This document shows, in pieces, positions 4,754 through 5,323 of a stretch of 5,323 nucleotides of DNA. The position numbers and the translations under genes were made by a program. Positions within the stretch are counted from its first letter, which is position 1. Each line of letters starts with the position of its first letter. The stretch is from CAYIBD01 sp964361655 (lineage in GTDB: Bacteria > Patescibacteriota > Minisyncoccia > Sungbacterales > SURF-37), in contig CAYIBD010000040.1 in assembly GCA_964361655.1 (NCBI GenBank), positions 1-5,323 on the forward strand, in the 5' to 3' direction. The notes beneath the pieces were generated by a model. It saw nothing but the letters and a program-made list of their open reading frames with translations, ran no database searches and had not been told where the DNA came from.

Positions 4754-4984
4754 TTACCGTGCCACGTTGAGTTTCTCTCGAATCAGATTACTGCCGTAGT
4801 TTTCCGCGGCAGATATGGTGCGGTTTGTTTCTAAAATCAATTGAAGCGCCTCTCGCAGATTTTCTTTGGCCTCCTTCAGTGTTCGCCCCTGCGTATTGAC
4901 GCCTGGTATTTCCTCCACCCATGCTAAATACCACTTCCCCGCCTTTCGGAATACCGCAGTAAATTGTCTTTCGATTTTTTGCAT
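4754..4984 (-). CDS. hicB: HicB-like antitoxin (short form)
   Basis: The protein has 76 residues, from ATG 4982-4984 to a TAA at 4754. HicB binds HicA and blocks its nuclease site. The HicB-like core is recognisable: FTAVFRKAGKWYLAWVEEIP, GVNTQGRTLKEAKENLREAL, then QLILE. The usual C-terminal ribbon-helix-helix or HTH DNA-binding domain is absent; the tail (TNRTISAAENYGSNLIREKL) is too short, so autoregulation may be weak or need another factor. ATG 4984 was chosen over TTG 4990 because TTGATT-17 bp-TACTCT ends 6 nt before it, suggesting a leaderless transcript. A plus-strand coding remnant lies directly head-to-head. The antitoxin-first order is the reverse of the better known hicA-hicB order but is common for short HicB forms. 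Confidence 0.88.
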   Translation of the reverse strand: MQKIERQFTAVFRKAGKWYLAWVEEIPGVNTQGRTLKEAKENLREALQLILETNRTISAAENYGSNLIREKLNVAR

Positions 4985-4990
4985 ACTCAA

Positions 4991-5019
4991 AGAGTAGCGA
5001 ATATTCCCTCCAAAATCAA
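4991..5019 (-). promoter_or_regulatory. hicBA promoter, leaderless arrangement
   Basis: On the minus strand TTGATT (5014-5019) and TACTCT (4991-4996) are separated by exactly 17 bp, and TACTCT ends 6 nt before the hicB ATG. A start about 7 nt downstream would coincide with the ATG. A GGAGGG in the spacer is too far upstream of the ATG to be its ribosome site. Confidence 0.55.
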
Positions 5020-5125
5020 GCTAGGCTCGTATCATCCAATTTGGCTCGGCCTGCGGGACGATTTTCGAACCTCTTGTGGCGAGCCGCGTCGAACCATCAA
5101 TTGGGCCGAAGTGTTTCCGTTTCCG

Positions 5126-5167
5126 TCAGTCGCATTGAAGCAAATACAGGAGTTATTGGCAAAATAA
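5126..5167 (+). repeat. Imperfect direct repeat, copy 2
   Basis: Partner of 4311-4352 in the same orientation, 815 bp away. The exact core is at 5135-5151. The hicBA operon lies wholly between the two copies. Confidence 0.65.
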
Positions 5168-5197
5168 AAGACCGCACGGTGGGACTCAACCGTGCGG
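5161..5197 (-). terminator. Rho-independent terminator of the right-edge gene
   Basis: CCGCACGGT (5172-5180) pairs with ACCGTGCGG (5189-5197) around an 8-nt loop. The minus-strand 3' side continues TCTTTTATTTT. It lies 26 bp past the stop of the 5224-5323 gene and closes it off before hicBA. Confidence 0.85.
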
Positions 5198-5223
5198 CGT
5201 GTCTGGGCGACTTCCGACAACTG

Positions 5224-5323
5224 CTAGAGGCCGGTGTCGCCTATGGCGAACTGCTCGCCGGTCGCCATCGCTTCGCCAGCAGCGGTGCGGCCTCCGAAGC
5301 GAGGGATGAATCCTTCCTCGCTC
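5224..5323 (-). CDS. C-terminal fragment of an unidentified protein (5' part outside window)
   Basis: The minus-strand frame enters from the right edge and ends at TAG 5224-5226 after 32 complete residues. These include EEGFIPRFGGRTAAGEAMAT and the terminal GEQFAIGDTGL. The composition (Gly, Ala, Glu, no odd runs) is protein-like, and a strong terminator follows 26 bp after the stop, which is the best support that this is the true frame. The family cannot be recognised from 32 residues. It is transcribed separately from hicBA. Confidence 0.65.
   Translation of the reverse strand, partial: SEEGFIPRFGGRTAAGEAMATGEQFAIGDTGL

Larger units (their letters stand above)
4988..5167 (+). pseudogene. 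Plus-strand coding remnant ending in the repeated LKQIQ tail
   Basis: The plus-strand frame reads KIKLGSYHPIWLGLRDDFRT and later INWAEVFPFPSVALKQIQEL, ending LAK and TAA at 5165-5167. It looks protein-like, and its last 13 codons recur at 4311-4352 with mainly conservative changes. It has no ATG start, and its upstream part runs antisense into hicB, so it is probably the 3' end of a gene that lost its 5' part. The family is not recognised. The minus-strand terminator at 5161-5197 touches its stop. The 5' boundary given is arbitrary. Confidence 0.35.

Noticed and set aside
5032..5220. Minus-strand 62-codon frame
   Set aside because: It runs through the terminator stem and has no credible start signal. 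It is opposite the LKQIQ remnant.

Overview
The window looks like a stretch of bacterial chromosome from a small-genome lineage, possibly Patescibacteria/CPR (Parcubacteria-like). This is inferred from style: many very short genes, a secreted IPT/TIG protein with a polyproline tract, a compact hicBA module, few Shine-Dalgarno sequences and several promoters that abut the start codon. No rRNA, tRNA or marker gene is present to confirm it. All well-supported genes are on the minus strand, so the natural reading direction is from 5323 down to 1.

Layout from the right edge. The C-terminus of an unidentified protein (5224-5323) ends at a strong minus-strand terminator. A plus-strand coding remnant (to 5167) lies head-to-head with the HicB antitoxin gene (4754-4984), which is followed by the HicA toxin gene (4548-4742). 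A related copy of the remnant's last 42 bases lies beyond hicA at 4311-4352, so hicBA sits between two imperfect direct repeats. The 460 bases from 4087 to 4547 otherwise hold no convincing gene. Next is a small CxC...HxxxxH protein (3883-4086) with a clear terminator, then an MFS_3-type exporter (2466-3779) and a CDP-alcohol phosphatidyltransferase (1643-2410), which probably form a two-gene unit.

Left of these genes is a 204-bp element (1398-1601) with 22-bp perfect terminal inverted repeats and 4-bp CATA flanks. It abuts the extended -10 promoter of a 71-residue acidic hypothetical protein (1165-1380). A short possible metal-binding protein follows (865-1050). The stretch 503-864 holds hairpins, one perfect DnaA-box 9-mer, a possible 18-residue ORF and a second, unrelated 100-bp inverted-repeat element (537-636) with 6-bp ATAAAT flanks. 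The left edge is the N-terminal 167 codons of a membrane-anchored IPT/TIG protein that runs into 22 consecutive prolines.

The main points of interest are the two MITE-like elements placed just upstream of genes, the repeated promoter architecture in which the -10 box ends 6-8 nt before the ATG (suggesting leaderless mRNAs), and the toxin-antitoxin pair lying between related coding remnants.
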